In this document: positions 52,932 to 61,720 of the stretch, piece after piece
How positions within the stretch are numbered: the stretch's first letter is position 1
Layout of the letters: every line of letters begins with the position of its first letter
Assembly: GCA_021779955.1 (NCBI GenBank)
Contig: JAJXZS010000020.1
Span: 1 to 64,000, forward strand
Direction: 5' to 3'
Length of the DNA: 64,000 bases
DNA from: Chloroflexota bacterium
GTDB lineage: Bacteria; Chloroflexota; Anaerolineae; Anaerolineales; Anaerolineaceae
Notes under the pieces: generated by a model
Database searches by the model: none
Told to the model about the DNA's origin: nothing
What the model saw: the letters and a program-made list of their open reading frames with translations, nothing else
Program-made: the position numbers and the translations under genes

Positions 52932-52974
52932 CTGTATTTGCGACGATCATTCGGGCAACGCCAGTTGATAAGCC

Positions 52975-53526
52975 TCAGTCCGAAAACACAGGCAAATGCC
53001 CCAGAGAGATGATCTCGGCCCATTTGGCGCGTTCGCCCTCGGTGAAGACCGCGGCTTCAGCAGCGATCGTCGCTCCCGCTTTCTTGACGATCAACTGGAT
53101 CGCCTGCAGGGTCGAGCCGGTGCTGATCACATCATCCACGATCACCGCCTTCTTCCCGCGGATGAGGTCAAGGTCCTTTTCATCCAGGTAGAGCGTTTGG
53201 GTTTGACCCGTTGTAATGGAAAGAGTCTCATGCTGTAATGCCTTGCCCATGTAGGGCTTGTAGTTCTTGCGCAGGATGATATAGGGCTTGTTCGTATCTA
53301 CCGCAAGCTGATACACAAGCGGAATGCTCTTCGTCTCGGCGGAGATCAGCAAGTCATACTCGACCGGCTCGAGCTTCTCGGCAAGCGCTTTGGCCGCCAC
53401 CTGCACAAACTCCACATCGCCCAAGATGTTCAGAATGGCGATCCGCAACCCTGGTTTGATCTCGAACAAGGTCAATTCGCGGTGCACCCCGGCGACATCC
53501 ACACCATAAGTTTGACGATTTTCCAT
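52975..53526 (-). CDS. Phosphoribosyltransferase family protein (Apt-like)
   Basis: 183 residues. The PRPP loop is KAVIVDDVISTGSTL (126-140), with an N-terminal hood region and SAETKSIPLVYQLAV, as in adenine and xanthine phosphoribosyltransferases. It transfers the ribose-5-phosphate of PRPP to a purine base. Adenine is the likeliest substrate, but the specificity loop is not diagnostic by eye. Confidence 0.85.
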   Translation of the reverse strand: MENRQTYGVDVAGVHRELTLFEIKPGLRIAILNILGDVEFVQVAAKALAEKLEPVEYDLLISAETKSIPLVYQLAVDTNKPYIILRKNYKPYMGKALQHETLSITTGQTQTLYLDEKDLDLIRGKKAVIVDDVISTGSTLQAIQLIVKKAGATIAAEAAVFTEGERAKWAEIISLGHLPVFSD

Positions 53527-53608
53527 GGTAGTCTCCCTAATTTGAATGGCATTGAGCTACAAATAGAAAGTTTATCACAAATTCTTGTCTGAACAACACT
53601 CCTGAGAT

Positions 53609-53734
53609 TAAAAAAAGCTCTCGCAGAGGATTCTGCGAGAGCACACAGGTATGTGAATACCTATTATAATCATGAAAGCCGGGGACGCCGACCCCGGCTT
53701 TCAAAACTAAGGAGGAGAAGAAGAGAAGTCGCCC
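53609..53734 (-). ncRNA. Candidate small RNA with anti-SD stretch and two strong hairpins
   Basis: Read on the minus strand: an AT-rich promoter-like TATATT about 53749-53744, then a CU-rich single-stranded stretch (53729-53710, including CUUCUUCUCCUCC). A stem GAAAGCCGGGG/CCCCGGCUUUC (53703-53675) and a final stem GCTCTCGCAGA/TCTGCGAGAGC (53642-53617) follow, with seven U residues. The last hairpin is an intrinsic terminator, yet no minus-strand protein gene lies upstream, so it should end a short RNA. The CU-rich part is complementary to AGGAGGAG-type SD sequences. Inferred from sequence only. Confidence 0.45.
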
Positions 53735-53807
53735 TGCTAATATAATATACTAACTACACGAATAGTACTTGACTGTTACCCTACGCTATACCTACGAAAA
53801 GGCTATC

Positions 53808-54827
53808 ATGAGTGCAGAAAATTCGGTTCTGGTCGAAGATTTAAGTCGAATTTACAAGATTCGCGGCGCGAAGAAACATGAAACCCGCGAACTGACTGCT
53901 TTGTCCCACGTCGACCTCAGCGTGCAGCGCGGCGAGCTTTTCGGCCTTCTCGGTCCCAATGGCGCAGGCAAGACGACTCTAATCAAGATCCTGACGACCC
54001 TCCTCTCCCCTACGAGCGGCAAAGCCAGGGTTGCCGGTTTCGACGTTGTCACCCAGGCAGAACAGATCCGCAGTCGCATCAATATGGTTTCCGGCGGCGA
54101 GACTTCCGGCTACGGCCTGCTCACCGTGCGCGAAAACCTCTGGATGTTCGCCCAGTTTTATGGCATCTCGACCAGGTTGGCAAACGAACGCATTCAACGC
54201 CTGCTTGAAATCGTCGAAATGACTGACCGTGCCAATACCAAGAGCGCAGATCTTTCGACCGGTCTGCGCCAGAAAATGAACATAGTACGGGGTTTCCTCA
54301 CCGATCCCGAGATCCTCTTCCTCGATGAACCAACGCTTGGCCTGGATGTTGGCGCATCACGCGATGTGCGCCACTTTATCCGCCGCTGGGTGGACGAAGA
54401 CCCCACCCGCACCATCCTGCTCACCACCCACTACATGGTCGAAGCGGATGAGTTGTGCAACCGCGTGGCAATCATCAACAAGGGCAAGGTGCTCGCCTGT
54501 GACTCCCCGGCAAACCTTAAGCGCGACTTACGCCGAGAGTCGATCTTCAACATCCAGGTGGAAGCGCCCGATGGCTATGTATTCTCGAAGCTCAACGACC
54601 TCGCCGGCGTCGTTCGGGTGGATGTTACCCCCGAAGACGGCTATACGCAGCTTGATTTGATGATGCAGGAAGAGTCGGTATTAAGCTCGGTGATCGCCGA
54701 ATTCAACGCGCACGGACTGCATTTGCGCAGCCTCGAAAAGCGCGAACCAACCCTCGAAGACGTGTTCGTAGCCCTGGTCGGTGCGCGCATGGAGGAAGTG
54801 GAACATGCTGAACCTGCCGAAAGTTGA
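53808..54827 (+). CDS. ABC-2 type exporter ATPase (DrrA-like)
   Basis: 339 residues from the ATG at 53808. Walker A GPNGAGKTT (about 50-58), the signature region DLSTGLRQKMN in place of LSGGQ, Walker B ILFLDEPTLGLD, and a C-terminal ~90-residue domain as in DrrA/DUF4162 drug-exporter ATPases. It energises the two permeases encoded next (22-base overlap with the first). Substrate unknown; antibiotics or glycolipids are common for the type. Confidence 0.92.
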   Translation: MSAENSVLVEDLSRIYKIRGAKKHETRELTALSHVDLSVQRGELFGLLGPNGAGKTTLIKILTTLLSPTSGKARVAGFDVVTQAEQIRSRINMVSGGETSGYGLLTVRENLWMFAQFYGISTRLANERIQRLLEIVEMTDRANTKSADLSTGLRQKMNIVRGFLTDPEILFLDEPTLGLDVGASRDVRHFIRRWVDEDPTRTILLTTHYMVEADELCNRVAIINKGKVLACDSPANLKRDLRRESIFNIQVEAPDGYVFSKLNDLAGVVRVDVTPEDGYTQLDLMMQEESVLSSVIAEFNAHGLHLRSLEKREPTLEDVFVALVGARMEEVEHAEPAES

Positions 54828-55650
54828 AAAACGCTCGACCGGTTTCGCTCTTTTTCTGCGCACGATCATCGGGCGTGCTTATCCGCGCGTGATCGGTCAA
54901 CAGCGCGAGAGATCATGGATAATCTTCGATGTTTTCTTCCCCATGGTCGCTGTGATCGGCTATGTGTATATCTACAAGGCGATCGGCGCACCATCGGACT
55001 ACGTGGGGTTCGTGGTACTTGGCGGCGCTATGACCTCCTTCTGGATGAACATCCTGTGGGGCATGTCGAGCCAGTTGTACTGGGAAAAAGAGACGGGCAA
55101 CCTCTCTCTTTACATTGCCTCTCCCGCACCCATGATGGGTGTGCTGCTTGGAATGGCCGTCGGCGGATTGGTGGCGACTCTCATCCGTGCGGTGGGTGTC
55201 ATTTTGCTCGGGTCGCTGCTCTTCCATGTGACCTATTCAATTATGAACTTCCCCACCCTGGTGCTGATCTTCATGCTTTCGATGGTGGCGCTATACGGCC
55301 TGGGGATGATGACCTCCTCGATCTTCCTGCTGCTCAGCCGCGAAGCCTGGCACCTTGCGAATCTTGCCCAGGAACCCATCTTCCTGGTTTCCGGATTCTA
55401 CTTTCCGCTCAAATTCATGCCGTTCTGGGTTTCAGCCCTGGCATCGCTTATCCCGCTCACACTTGGCCTCGACAGCATGCGCCAGCTCATCTTCGCCTCG
55501 GGTCCAACTTTGGGCTTCCTGAGCGTGAATATCGAAGCGTGGATCCTTGCAGCGCTGGCCGTCGTTTTCATCGTGGCAGCAAAGCTCCTATTGGACTATA
55601 TGGAACGGCTTGCCATCCGCGAAGGCCGCATCACTGAGAACCGCAGATGA
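54805..55650 (+). CDS. ABC-2 type exporter permease, first subunit
   Basis: About 281 residues. The ATG at 54805 follows AGGAAGTGG. Six helices fit the ABC-2 (DrrB-like) fold, with an amphipathic N-terminus (LFLRTIIGRAYPRVIGQQRE) and FWMNILWGMSSQLYWEKETG before a long membrane core. It probably forms a heterodimer with the product of the next gene. Confidence 0.88.
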   Translation: MLNLPKVEKRSTGFALFLRTIIGRAYPRVIGQQRERSWIIFDVFFPMVAVIGYVYIYKAIGAPSDYVGFVVLGGAMTSFWMNILWGMSSQLYWEKETGNLSLYIASPAPMMGVLLGMAVGGLVATLIRAVGVILLGSLLFHVTYSIMNFPTLVLIFMLSMVALYGLGMMTSSIFLLLSREAWHLANLAQEPIFLVSGFYFPLKFMPFWVSALASLIPLTLGLDSMRQLIFASGPTLGFLSVNIEAWILAALAVVFIVAAKLLLDYMERLAIREGRITENRR

Positions 55651-55659
55651 AAGGAAAAA

Positions 55660-56538
55660 ATGGCTGAAAGACAGGCTGCTCAGGTTCCTTCAAATATCGT
55701 CAGGCGCTCGTTTGCAATCGCAACCTGGCTGGGCTGGAAGATCGAATCCAACTGGACCGATCCTTTCTTGTTTGCAGTGTATTCCGTCATTAAGCCTCTT
55801 GCCGGCGCAGCCATTATCGTCGTGATGTACAGCGTAGTAGCCAGCGGCAATTTCGATACGCCATATTTTGCCTTCCTCTATTTTGGAAATGCATTTTACC
55901 AGTACGTCAGCTCGGTCATCACGGGCGTATCCTGGTCGATCGTGGATGATCGTGAGCATTACAGGACGTTGAAATATCTCTATGTGGCGCCCATCCGCTT
56001 TCAGTACTATCTGCTCGGACGGGGTGTCGCGCGCATTCTGGCCGGTACGTTTGCCGTGATCATCACGATTGCGGGCGGCGTCTTGTTCCTCCACGTCCCG
56101 CTCAATTTTGCCCAAGTGGATTGGCTGCTTTTTAGCGTCTCCTTCGTGCTTGGCATTGTGGTGTTGATCTACATGGGCCTGGTACTCGCGGGCGTCACCC
56201 TGATGCTCGCCCACCATTCCGATGTCGTCGGAGATGCCGTCGCATCTGCGATGTTCCTCTTCTCTGGCGCGATATTCCCATTGAGCTACCTGCCGGCATT
56301 CATCCGTCCCATCGGATACGCGCTGCCTGTCACTTATTGGCTGGAGCTTCTGCGCCGGTCGATCATCGGCAGCAGTGTGGAATCGTTCAGCTCCTTTGGC
56401 AGCCTGACGAACCTGGAGCTATTGAGCATTCTGCTCGGCTTCACACTTCTATTTGGACTCTTCAGCAACGCAATCTTCAGAGCTTGCGAACGCCGCGCAA
56501 AAGAAAAAGGGTTGATCGACCAGATCACCAATTATTGA
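55660..56538 (+). CDS. ABC-2 type exporter permease, second subunit
   Basis: 292 residues, six helices, with SWSIVDDREHYRTLKYLYVA (the conserved E-R-G-T-like coupling segment) after helix 2. The C-terminus has TYWLELLRRSIIG. AAAGGA SD, nine bases after the first permease gene. Completes a three-gene exporter operon. Confidence 0.88.
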   Translation: MAERQAAQVPSNIVRRSFAIATWLGWKIESNWTDPFLFAVYSVIKPLAGAAIIVVMYSVVASGNFDTPYFAFLYFGNAFYQYVSSVITGVSWSIVDDREHYRTLKYLYVAPIRFQYYLLGRGVARILAGTFAVIITIAGGVLFLHVPLNFAQVDWLLFSVSFVLGIVVLIYMGLVLAGVTLMLAHHSDVVGDAVASAMFLFSGAIFPLSYLPAFIRPIGYALPVTYWLELLRRSIIGSSVESFSSFGSLTNLELLSILLGFTLLFGLFSNAIFRACERRAKEKGLIDQITNY

Positions 56539-56554
56539 TACAAGGACTTGCAAA

Positions 56555-57046
56555 ATGGAATCCACTCGATTTGGTTCGCCTATTGGTATCGTTGAAGTCA
56601 GCTGTACTGCCAACGGCATTTCCGGGATTGTCCTGGGGTTGCCGGGCCACGCATCTTCTGAGTCAAATCTTCCGAATTCGCTGTTGATGGAAGCCACCCG
56701 CCAGATGCTGCAATATTTCGCCGGCAAGCGTATGAATTTCGACCTTCCGCTCGATTGGAATTCGATCCACGGATTTCAGCGGGATGTGCTTACGGTCACG
56801 GCTGACATTCCATTCGGTCACGTGCTCACCTACAGGCAAATCGCGGAGAAATTGGGCAGGCCAACTGCCAGCCGGGCGGTGGGTGGAGCACTCGGACGAA
56901 ATCCCATTCCCATCCTCATCCCATGTCATCGAGTGGTAGCAGCTGATGGCAGCCTTTGCGGTTATTCAGCTGCTGACGGTATCAAAACCAAAGCCTGGCT
57001 CTTGAGCCTCGAGGAGCATACCGTTGTCGGCAAAAAACTGGTTTAG
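56555..57046 (+). CDS. ogt: Methylated-DNA--protein-cysteine methyltransferase
   Basis: 163 residues. The active-site IPCHRV has the acceptor Cys124, and the preceding helix-turn-helix region is FGHVLTYRQIAEKLGRPTAS. It repairs O6-methylguanine by transferring the methyl group to itself. The N-terminal domain lacks Ada-type zinc cysteines. Whether it is Ogt or MGMT-type is a naming question. Confidence 0.93.
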   Translation: MESTRFGSPIGIVEVSCTANGISGIVLGLPGHASSESNLPNSLLMEATRQMLQYFAGKRMNFDLPLDWNSIHGFQRDVLTVTADIPFGHVLTYRQIAEKLGRPTASRAVGGALGRNPIPILIPCHRVVAADGSLCGYSAADGIKTKAWLLSLEEHTVVGKKLV

Positions 57047-57947
57047 GTTCCTCTTCCTGGGTCTTGTTTGGGGATCGTCTTTCCTATGGATCAAGATTGC
57101 CCTGCGCGAAGTGGGACCTTTCACACTGGTGATGTTCCGAGTGTTGTTTGCTGCCCTTGGCCTGGCATTCTTTGTGATCGCCGCCAGATCGCGCTTCAAA
57201 CTTGAATGGCTGTGGAAATTCGCCTTCGTGGGGTTTTTCAACATTGCATTCCCCTTTGTGCTCATATCATGGAGCGAGGAATCCATCTCATCGGGAATGG
57301 CAGCGATCCTGAATTCCACAGTTCAGCTGTTCACCATTCTGACCGCCTCCGTCTTCCTTAAAGAAGAACGCTTCACGGCGCGGAGGGTGATCAGCCTGTT
57401 AATCGGATTCTCGGGCGTGATTGTCTTGATGTCAAACAAGCTCGGCGGCGGAACTGAATCTGTTGCATTGGGCATCGCTGCAATGCTGGTTGCAGCCACT
57501 TCTTACGCCAGCGCTTCGGTTTTCGCGCGCAAGAACACGAAAGAAATTCCTGTCGAAGTGGTATCTTTTGGCCAGATGGTTGGAGCGTTGTGTTTCATCA
57601 TTCCTGCGACGCTGATCTTCGAACCTTCTTTTCACTTTCCCACCCAGGCTTCGACCTATTTGGCGCTGGGTTGGCTGGGACTGCTCGGCACATGCGCGAC
57701 GGCCCTCGTTTGGTATTCACTGATTCACTCGGTCGGGCCAACGATCACCAGCATGACCACATACATGTTTCCCCTGGTAGGCGTTTTTCTCGGCGTGTTG
57801 TTTTTAGCCGAGAAAATGGATTGGCGCGTTCTGGCAGGCGGTGCTTTAATCCTCCTGGCGATATTCATCGTCAATTCGCGGCAGGTGACGGCTAACCCCG
57901 CTGAAATGGAGTCGATCATGGAGACGGAAGGAAAAATCGATGGATAG
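57024..57947 (+). CDS. EamA/DMT-family transporter
   Basis: 307 residues from a TTG with GAGGAG seven bases upstream, overlapping ogt by 23 bases. About ten helices in two EamA repeats; the first begins FRFLFLGLVWGSSFLWIKIA, and repeat 1 ends near VFLKEERFTARRVISLLIGF. Such transporters export amino acids or other metabolites. Substrate unknown. The era start lies inside its end (8-base overlap). Confidence 0.9.
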   Translation: MSAKNWFRFLFLGLVWGSSFLWIKIALREVGPFTLVMFRVLFAALGLAFFVIAARSRFKLEWLWKFAFVGFFNIAFPFVLISWSEESISSGMAAILNSTVQLFTILTASVFLKEERFTARRVISLLIGFSGVIVLMSNKLGGGTESVALGIAAMLVAATSYASASVFARKNTKEIPVEVVSFGQMVGALCFIIPATLIFEPSFHFPTQASTYLALGWLGLLGTCATALVWYSLIHSVGPTITSMTTYMFPLVGVFLGVLFLAEKMDWRVLAGGALILLAIFIVNSRQVTANPAEMESIMETEGKIDG

Positions 57948-58857
57948 TCAGCCAACTGCACACCGCGCCGGTTACGTCGCCGTCATTGGACGGCCCAACG
58001 TTGGAAAATCGACGCTCATCAACACCCTGCTTAACCAGAAGATCGCGGCAGTCTCTCCCCGCCCCCAAACCACGCGCCGCAGGCAGTTGGGTATTCTGAC
58101 CGAACCGGATGCGCAAATCGTTTTCATCGATACGCCAGGCCTGCATATCCCGCAGCATAAGCTTGGTGAATTCATGAACAGCGAGGCTGTCGAAAGCCTG
58201 CAGGACGCCGACGTGCTTCTCTGGCTGATCGATGCCAGCACTGATCTCACTGAAGAGGACCGCTTGATCGCTGCCCGCCTGAACGCACTGAAGCGGAGGC
58301 CCTTCACATTCATCTTGATGACCAAAGCCGACCTTGTCGCGGTCGATGCACTCGAAAAACGCAGCCGCGCAGCCGGGGAACTCTTCCCCACCGCAGAATT
58401 GTTGGTCATTTCTACGGTCACCCGCGCCGGCATCGACGAAATGCTTGGCAAAGTCAAGTCACTGCTGCCCCAAGGTGAGAATTTCTTCGACCCCGATACG
58501 ATCACCGATTATTACGAGCGCGACATTGCCGCCGAACTGATCCGCGAATCTGCGCTGATTTATCTGCGCGACGAGGTACCGCATGCCCTGGCTGTGCGGA
58601 TTGAGCAGTACCAGGAGCGGTCTGAAACCAATGCGTACATCGAAGCGACCATCCTGGTCGAACGTGAATCGCATAAGGGAATTGTCATTGGTCAAAATGC
58701 GGCGATGCTCAAGAAAATCGGCACCCGCGCCCGTCAGGAGATCGAATCTATGAGCGGCAGGAAGGTGTTTCTCGATTTACGCGTGAAAGTGAACAAGAAT
58801 TGGCGCAATAGCCCCGATGCCCTCCGTCTTTTGGGATACACAACATCCAATAAATGA
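57940..58857 (+). CDS. era: GTPase Era
   Basis: 305 residues. G1 GRPNVGKST (18-26), TTRRRQLG (G2), DTPGLH (G3), TKAD (G4) and a C-terminal KH domain (about 215-300, VGIVIG-like KGIVIGQNAAMLKKIGTRAR). It binds 16S rRNA near its 3' end and supports 30S maturation. Translationally coupled on both sides by short overlaps. Confidence 0.96.
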   Translation: MDSQPTAHRAGYVAVIGRPNVGKSTLINTLLNQKIAAVSPRPQTTRRRQLGILTEPDAQIVFIDTPGLHIPQHKLGEFMNSEAVESLQDADVLLWLIDASTDLTEEDRLIAARLNALKRRPFTFILMTKADLVAVDALEKRSRAAGELFPTAELLVISTVTRAGIDEMLGKVKSLLPQGENFFDPDTITDYYERDIAAELIRESALIYLRDEVPHALAVRIEQYQERSETNAYIEATILVERESHKGIVIGQNAAMLKKIGTRARQEIESMSGRKVFLDLRVKVNKNWRNSPDALRLLGYTTSNK

Positions 58858-59531
58858 GAGAATTCGGCTGGCTTCTCCTCCCTGTGATCGCATTTGCCTT
58901 CCTCGATTGGGCTTCCACCTGGAAGGGCTGGAAAAAGCGGCTCTATGTTGCCAAGCCAGCCGTCGTCATCCTGCTTATCCTCTGGACCTACCTGGCCACA
59001 GGATGGCATGACGGCATGCTTTGGTTCGGAATCGGGTTGCTCTTCTCTCTCGCCGGTGATGTTTTTCTCATGCTTGGGCCGAGCTTCTTCATGCCCGGTA
59101 TGGCAGCCTTCGTCTTCACACAGATCAGTTATCTGATCGGTTTTAACCAGACTCCCATCGAATTCACCTTCCCAGTCGCAACAGCTGCCGTAATCGTCGG
59201 TCTGGCCGCATCAGGTATCTTTCGTATCATCCGGCCAGGGATCGAAGCAAAATTCAAAAAACGGCGCATGCTTGTGCCTTTCTTCATCTACTTTGCGGTG
59301 CTGACGTTGATGACCCTCTCCGCGCTGCTTACCCTCATGCGCCCCGATTGGACGCAGCCCTCAGCCGCGCTTGCAGCAGTTGGCGGCGTGTTATTCCTTA
59401 CATCTGATTCGCTGCTGAGCTACAACCGTTTTGTCAAATCTTTTCCGCATGCTTCAACCTGGGTGCACCTCACCTACCACCTGGGTCAGTTAGGCATCAT
59501 CATCGGTGCCGTGTTGCACTTCACCGGATAA
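58854..59531 (+). CDS. YhhN-family membrane protein (lysoplasmalogenase-like)
   Basis: 225 residues, about eight helices, ATGA overlap with era. Family features: GIGLLFSLAGDVFLM after the second helix pair, and a late TSDSLLSYNRF. Human TMEM86 members are lysoplasmalogenases. The bacterial role is not established, so I give the family name only. Confidence 0.8.
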   Translation: MREFGWLLLPVIAFAFLDWASTWKGWKKRLYVAKPAVVILLILWTYLATGWHDGMLWFGIGLLFSLAGDVFLMLGPSFFMPGMAAFVFTQISYLIGFNQTPIEFTFPVATAAVIVGLAASGIFRIIRPGIEAKFKKRRMLVPFFIYFAVLTLMTLSALLTLMRPDWTQPSAALAAVGGVLFLTSDSLLSYNRFVKSFPHASTWVHLTYHLGQLGIIIGAVLHFTG

Positions 59532-59536
59532 ACCGG

Positions 59537-60454
59537 CTACTGCAAAGGTTTGAACCCTTCCCCCAATGCTTCGTGCGCCGTCCCGATGACCATAAAGGCA
59601 TCGGGGTCGATATTTTTGATCACCGCTTTCAGTTGATTCACTTCTGCGCGGGTCACCACGCAGTACAATACTGGGCGCTCTTCGCCTGTGTATGCACCCC
59701 TGCCTGCGAGAATCGTCACTCCGCGCTCCATTGAGTACATGATCTCTTCGGTCACCTCAGGCGCTTTTGAGGTAATAATGATCGCCGTACGGAAGATGCT
59801 TGAACCTTCCGAAACCATCTCTGCCGCCAGCCCGCTGACATAGATCACCACCAAGCCGTAGAGCGCCTTCTCCCACGAGAAAGCGAAACCGCCTGCCAGT
59901 ACCACAAGGGTATCCGTGATCAGGTAAGCCGTTGAAATGGGAATGCCAAAGCGAAAATTGAGGATGCGTCCGAGGATATCCGAGCCGCCGCTCGTGCCGT
60001 ATCCGCGATAGACCAGGCCGAGGCCGATGCCAAGCAAGACCGCTCCGTAGATCGAGTTGAGGAAGTTATCAGAAGTCATTCCCGATGCCGGGATGAAGAG
60101 CACAAGCAGATCGGTGAAAAACGAGAACGCGCCGACCGCCACAGCGGTCCGTGCGGCAAAACGTCTTCCACCGAGGAAGCGCCAGCCCAGCACGAACAGT
60201 GGGATGTTGCCGACGAAGACCATCACGCCGATGGGAAAATTGACATAGTGGTTGATGATCTGGGCAATACCGCTGATTCCGCCGCTGACCAGCTGCCCAG
60301 GTATCAGGAAGAGGCGCATGGCGAACGCTTGCACAAGGGCGCCGAGCAGCAGCAGGGAGTAGTCCTGCAGATTCTTCCATGAAAAGATGCGGGGCCAGGC
60401 ATCCTTGATTCGTTGGTTCAGGCTGCGGGAATCGGGCGGTAACTGAGCGGTCAT
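59537..60454 (-). CDS. YitT family membrane protein (DUF161/DUF2179)
   Basis: 305 residues from the ATG at 60454. The longer open frame runs across the tRNA gene and is rejected. Five helices with IPGQLVSGGISGIAQIINHY and YGTSGGSDILGRILNFRFG are typical of YitT proteins. A cytoplasmic C-terminal DUF2179 domain follows (GVTILAGRGAYTGEERPVLY). TAAAAT and GAGGT lie upstream. Physiological role unknown. Confidence 0.88.
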   Translation of the reverse strand: MTAQLPPDSRSLNQRIKDAWPRIFSWKNLQDYSLLLLGALVQAFAMRLFLIPGQLVSGGISGIAQIINHYVNFPIGVMVFVGNIPLFVLGWRFLGGRRFAARTAVAVGAFSFFTDLLVLFIPASGMTSDNFLNSIYGAVLLGIGLGLVYRGYGTSGGSDILGRILNFRFGIPISTAYLITDTLVVLAGGFAFSWEKALYGLVVIYVSGLAAEMVSEGSSIFRTAIIITSKAPEVTEEIMYSMERGVTILAGRGAYTGEERPVLYCVVTRAEVNQLKAVIKNIDPDAFMVIGTAHEALGEGFKPLQ

Positions 60455-60554
60455 ACAATACCTCAGGCAACAGGATGCTCTCATTTTACCCGATGAGAGG
60501 ATCGAAATGGAAGGTTGACGGATGGGTGGGGTGGTGATATTATTACCAGCACGA

Positions 60555-60626
60555 TGCGGGGTAGAGCAGTGGCAGCTCGTCGGGCTCATAACCCGGAGGT
60601 CAGTGGTTCGAATCCACTCCCCGCTA
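60555..60626 (+). tRNA. Initiator tRNA-fMet (CAT)
   Basis: A cloverleaf can be drawn: acceptor GCGGGG/CCCCGC, D-stem GAGC/GCTC, anticodon stem CGGG/CCCG around CTCATAA, T-stem AGTGG/CCACT with loop TTCGAAT. The three consecutive G-C pairs at the base of the anticodon stem and the unpaired position 1 against 72 (T·T here) mark it as initiator. CCA is not encoded. Confidence 0.93.
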
Positions 60627-60635
60627 CTAAGAGTA

Positions 60636-60665
60636 AACCAGAGTCCGTCGGGCTCTGGTTTTTTA
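60636..60665 (+). terminator. Intrinsic terminator of the tRNA-fMet gene
   Basis: Stem AACCAGAGTCC/GGGCTCTGGTT followed by a T tract (TTTTTTATT). It lies 10 bases after the tRNA. Confidence 0.85.
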
Positions 60666-60717
60666 TTAGCCCGGTGCGCAGCGGTAGACATTTTTCCAAA
60701 AATGGAGGAATTTCTTA

Positions 60718-61709
60718 TGAACCGCAGTTCGCCGGGCTTGTCAATTGCAAAATCCATCGACGGCTTCCTAAAATTCAAAACAGCAGAGGGGTTAAGCCAA
60801 CGCACAATTACCTCCTACGAATACACGCTCAATCATTGGTTGAAATACATTGGAGATCGGAGTGTCTCTGAAATTCAGGCATCCGATCTTACTGGTTACA
60901 TGGCCTGGCTGCGCACCGAGTACAAGCCGGTGCGCTTCAATGGTAGTAAAGAGCCATTGTCCGCCAAGTCCATTCGCAATGTGTGGGTGACGTTTCGTTC
61001 TTTTTTCGGCTGGCTTCACGTGGAGTTTAAGTACACAAACCCTGCTATAGAAATCACTGCTCCTAGATTTCAGACGCATCCCGTTGAAACTTTTACCAAA
61101 GAAGACGTCGAAAAGATACTGAAAGCCTGTGTCTTTTCTCGGGAATCTCAAACCGAGGAGAGAAAAAAGTTCGTGATGCGGCGACCGAGTGCCAATCGCG
61201 ATCAAGCGATTGTTTTGATGTTGCTGGATACCGGATTGCGTGCAACCGAACTTTGTTCGCTGACAATCAACGATGTCGACCTCAAGACTGGAAAGGTCAC
61301 GATTCGGCACGGAGTGATTGGCGGAGCTAAAGGTGGCAAAGGACGCACAGTCTACTTGGGTAAAGTTGCCCGAAAAGCCGTCTGGCGTTATCTGGTTGGG
61401 CGCGAAGACGGGGACGATCCCCGTGCACCCCTTTTCATCAGTCAAGCCGACAGGCCGTTCAACAAGGATAGTCTGCGTGTCTTGATTAACCGGTTGGGTT
61501 CCAGAGCAGAAGTGAAGAAAACCTACCCTCACAAATTTAGGCACACTTTTGCCATCACCTATCTGCGTTCTGGTGGTGACGTGTTTACTCTTCAGTCCCT
61601 GTTGGGACATGGTTCGCTGGATATGGTGCGCCATTATGCTCAAATTGCGGAAATGGATGTGGAACAAGCGCACCGCAAAGCTAGCCCAGCCGATAACATG
61701 CGTTTGTAG
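60718..61709 (+). CDS. Tyrosine recombinase/phage-type integrase
   Basis: 330 residues from the ATG at 60718 (GGAGG SD eight bases away). An N-terminal SAM-like DNA-binding domain (about 10-110) and a catalytic domain with Arg175 (TGLRATE), Lys208 (GGKGR), His272/Arg275 (HKFRH), His298 (LGHGS) and the nucleophile Tyr307 (VRHYAQ). All catalytic residues are present. It probably inserted the element at the tRNA. Confidence 0.92.
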
Positions 61710-61720
61710 CCTGGAGGATC

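Noticed and set aside
53674-53712. Twelve-codon plus-strand mini-ORF just after TATAAT, as a leader peptide of the ABC exporter
   Set aside because: The ATG is only one base from the -10 box. There is no SD, and the hairpin plus minus-strand terminator fit a small RNA better.
60601-60630. Defined attL core in the tRNA 3' end
   Set aside because: Likely in principle, but no second copy is visible in the window, so the core limits cannot be set.
60455-60805. N-terminal extensions of the YitT gene and of the integrase across the tRNA
   Set aside because: Both frames run through the tRNA-fMet gene and its terminator. Better starts with SD sequences exist at 60454 and 60718.
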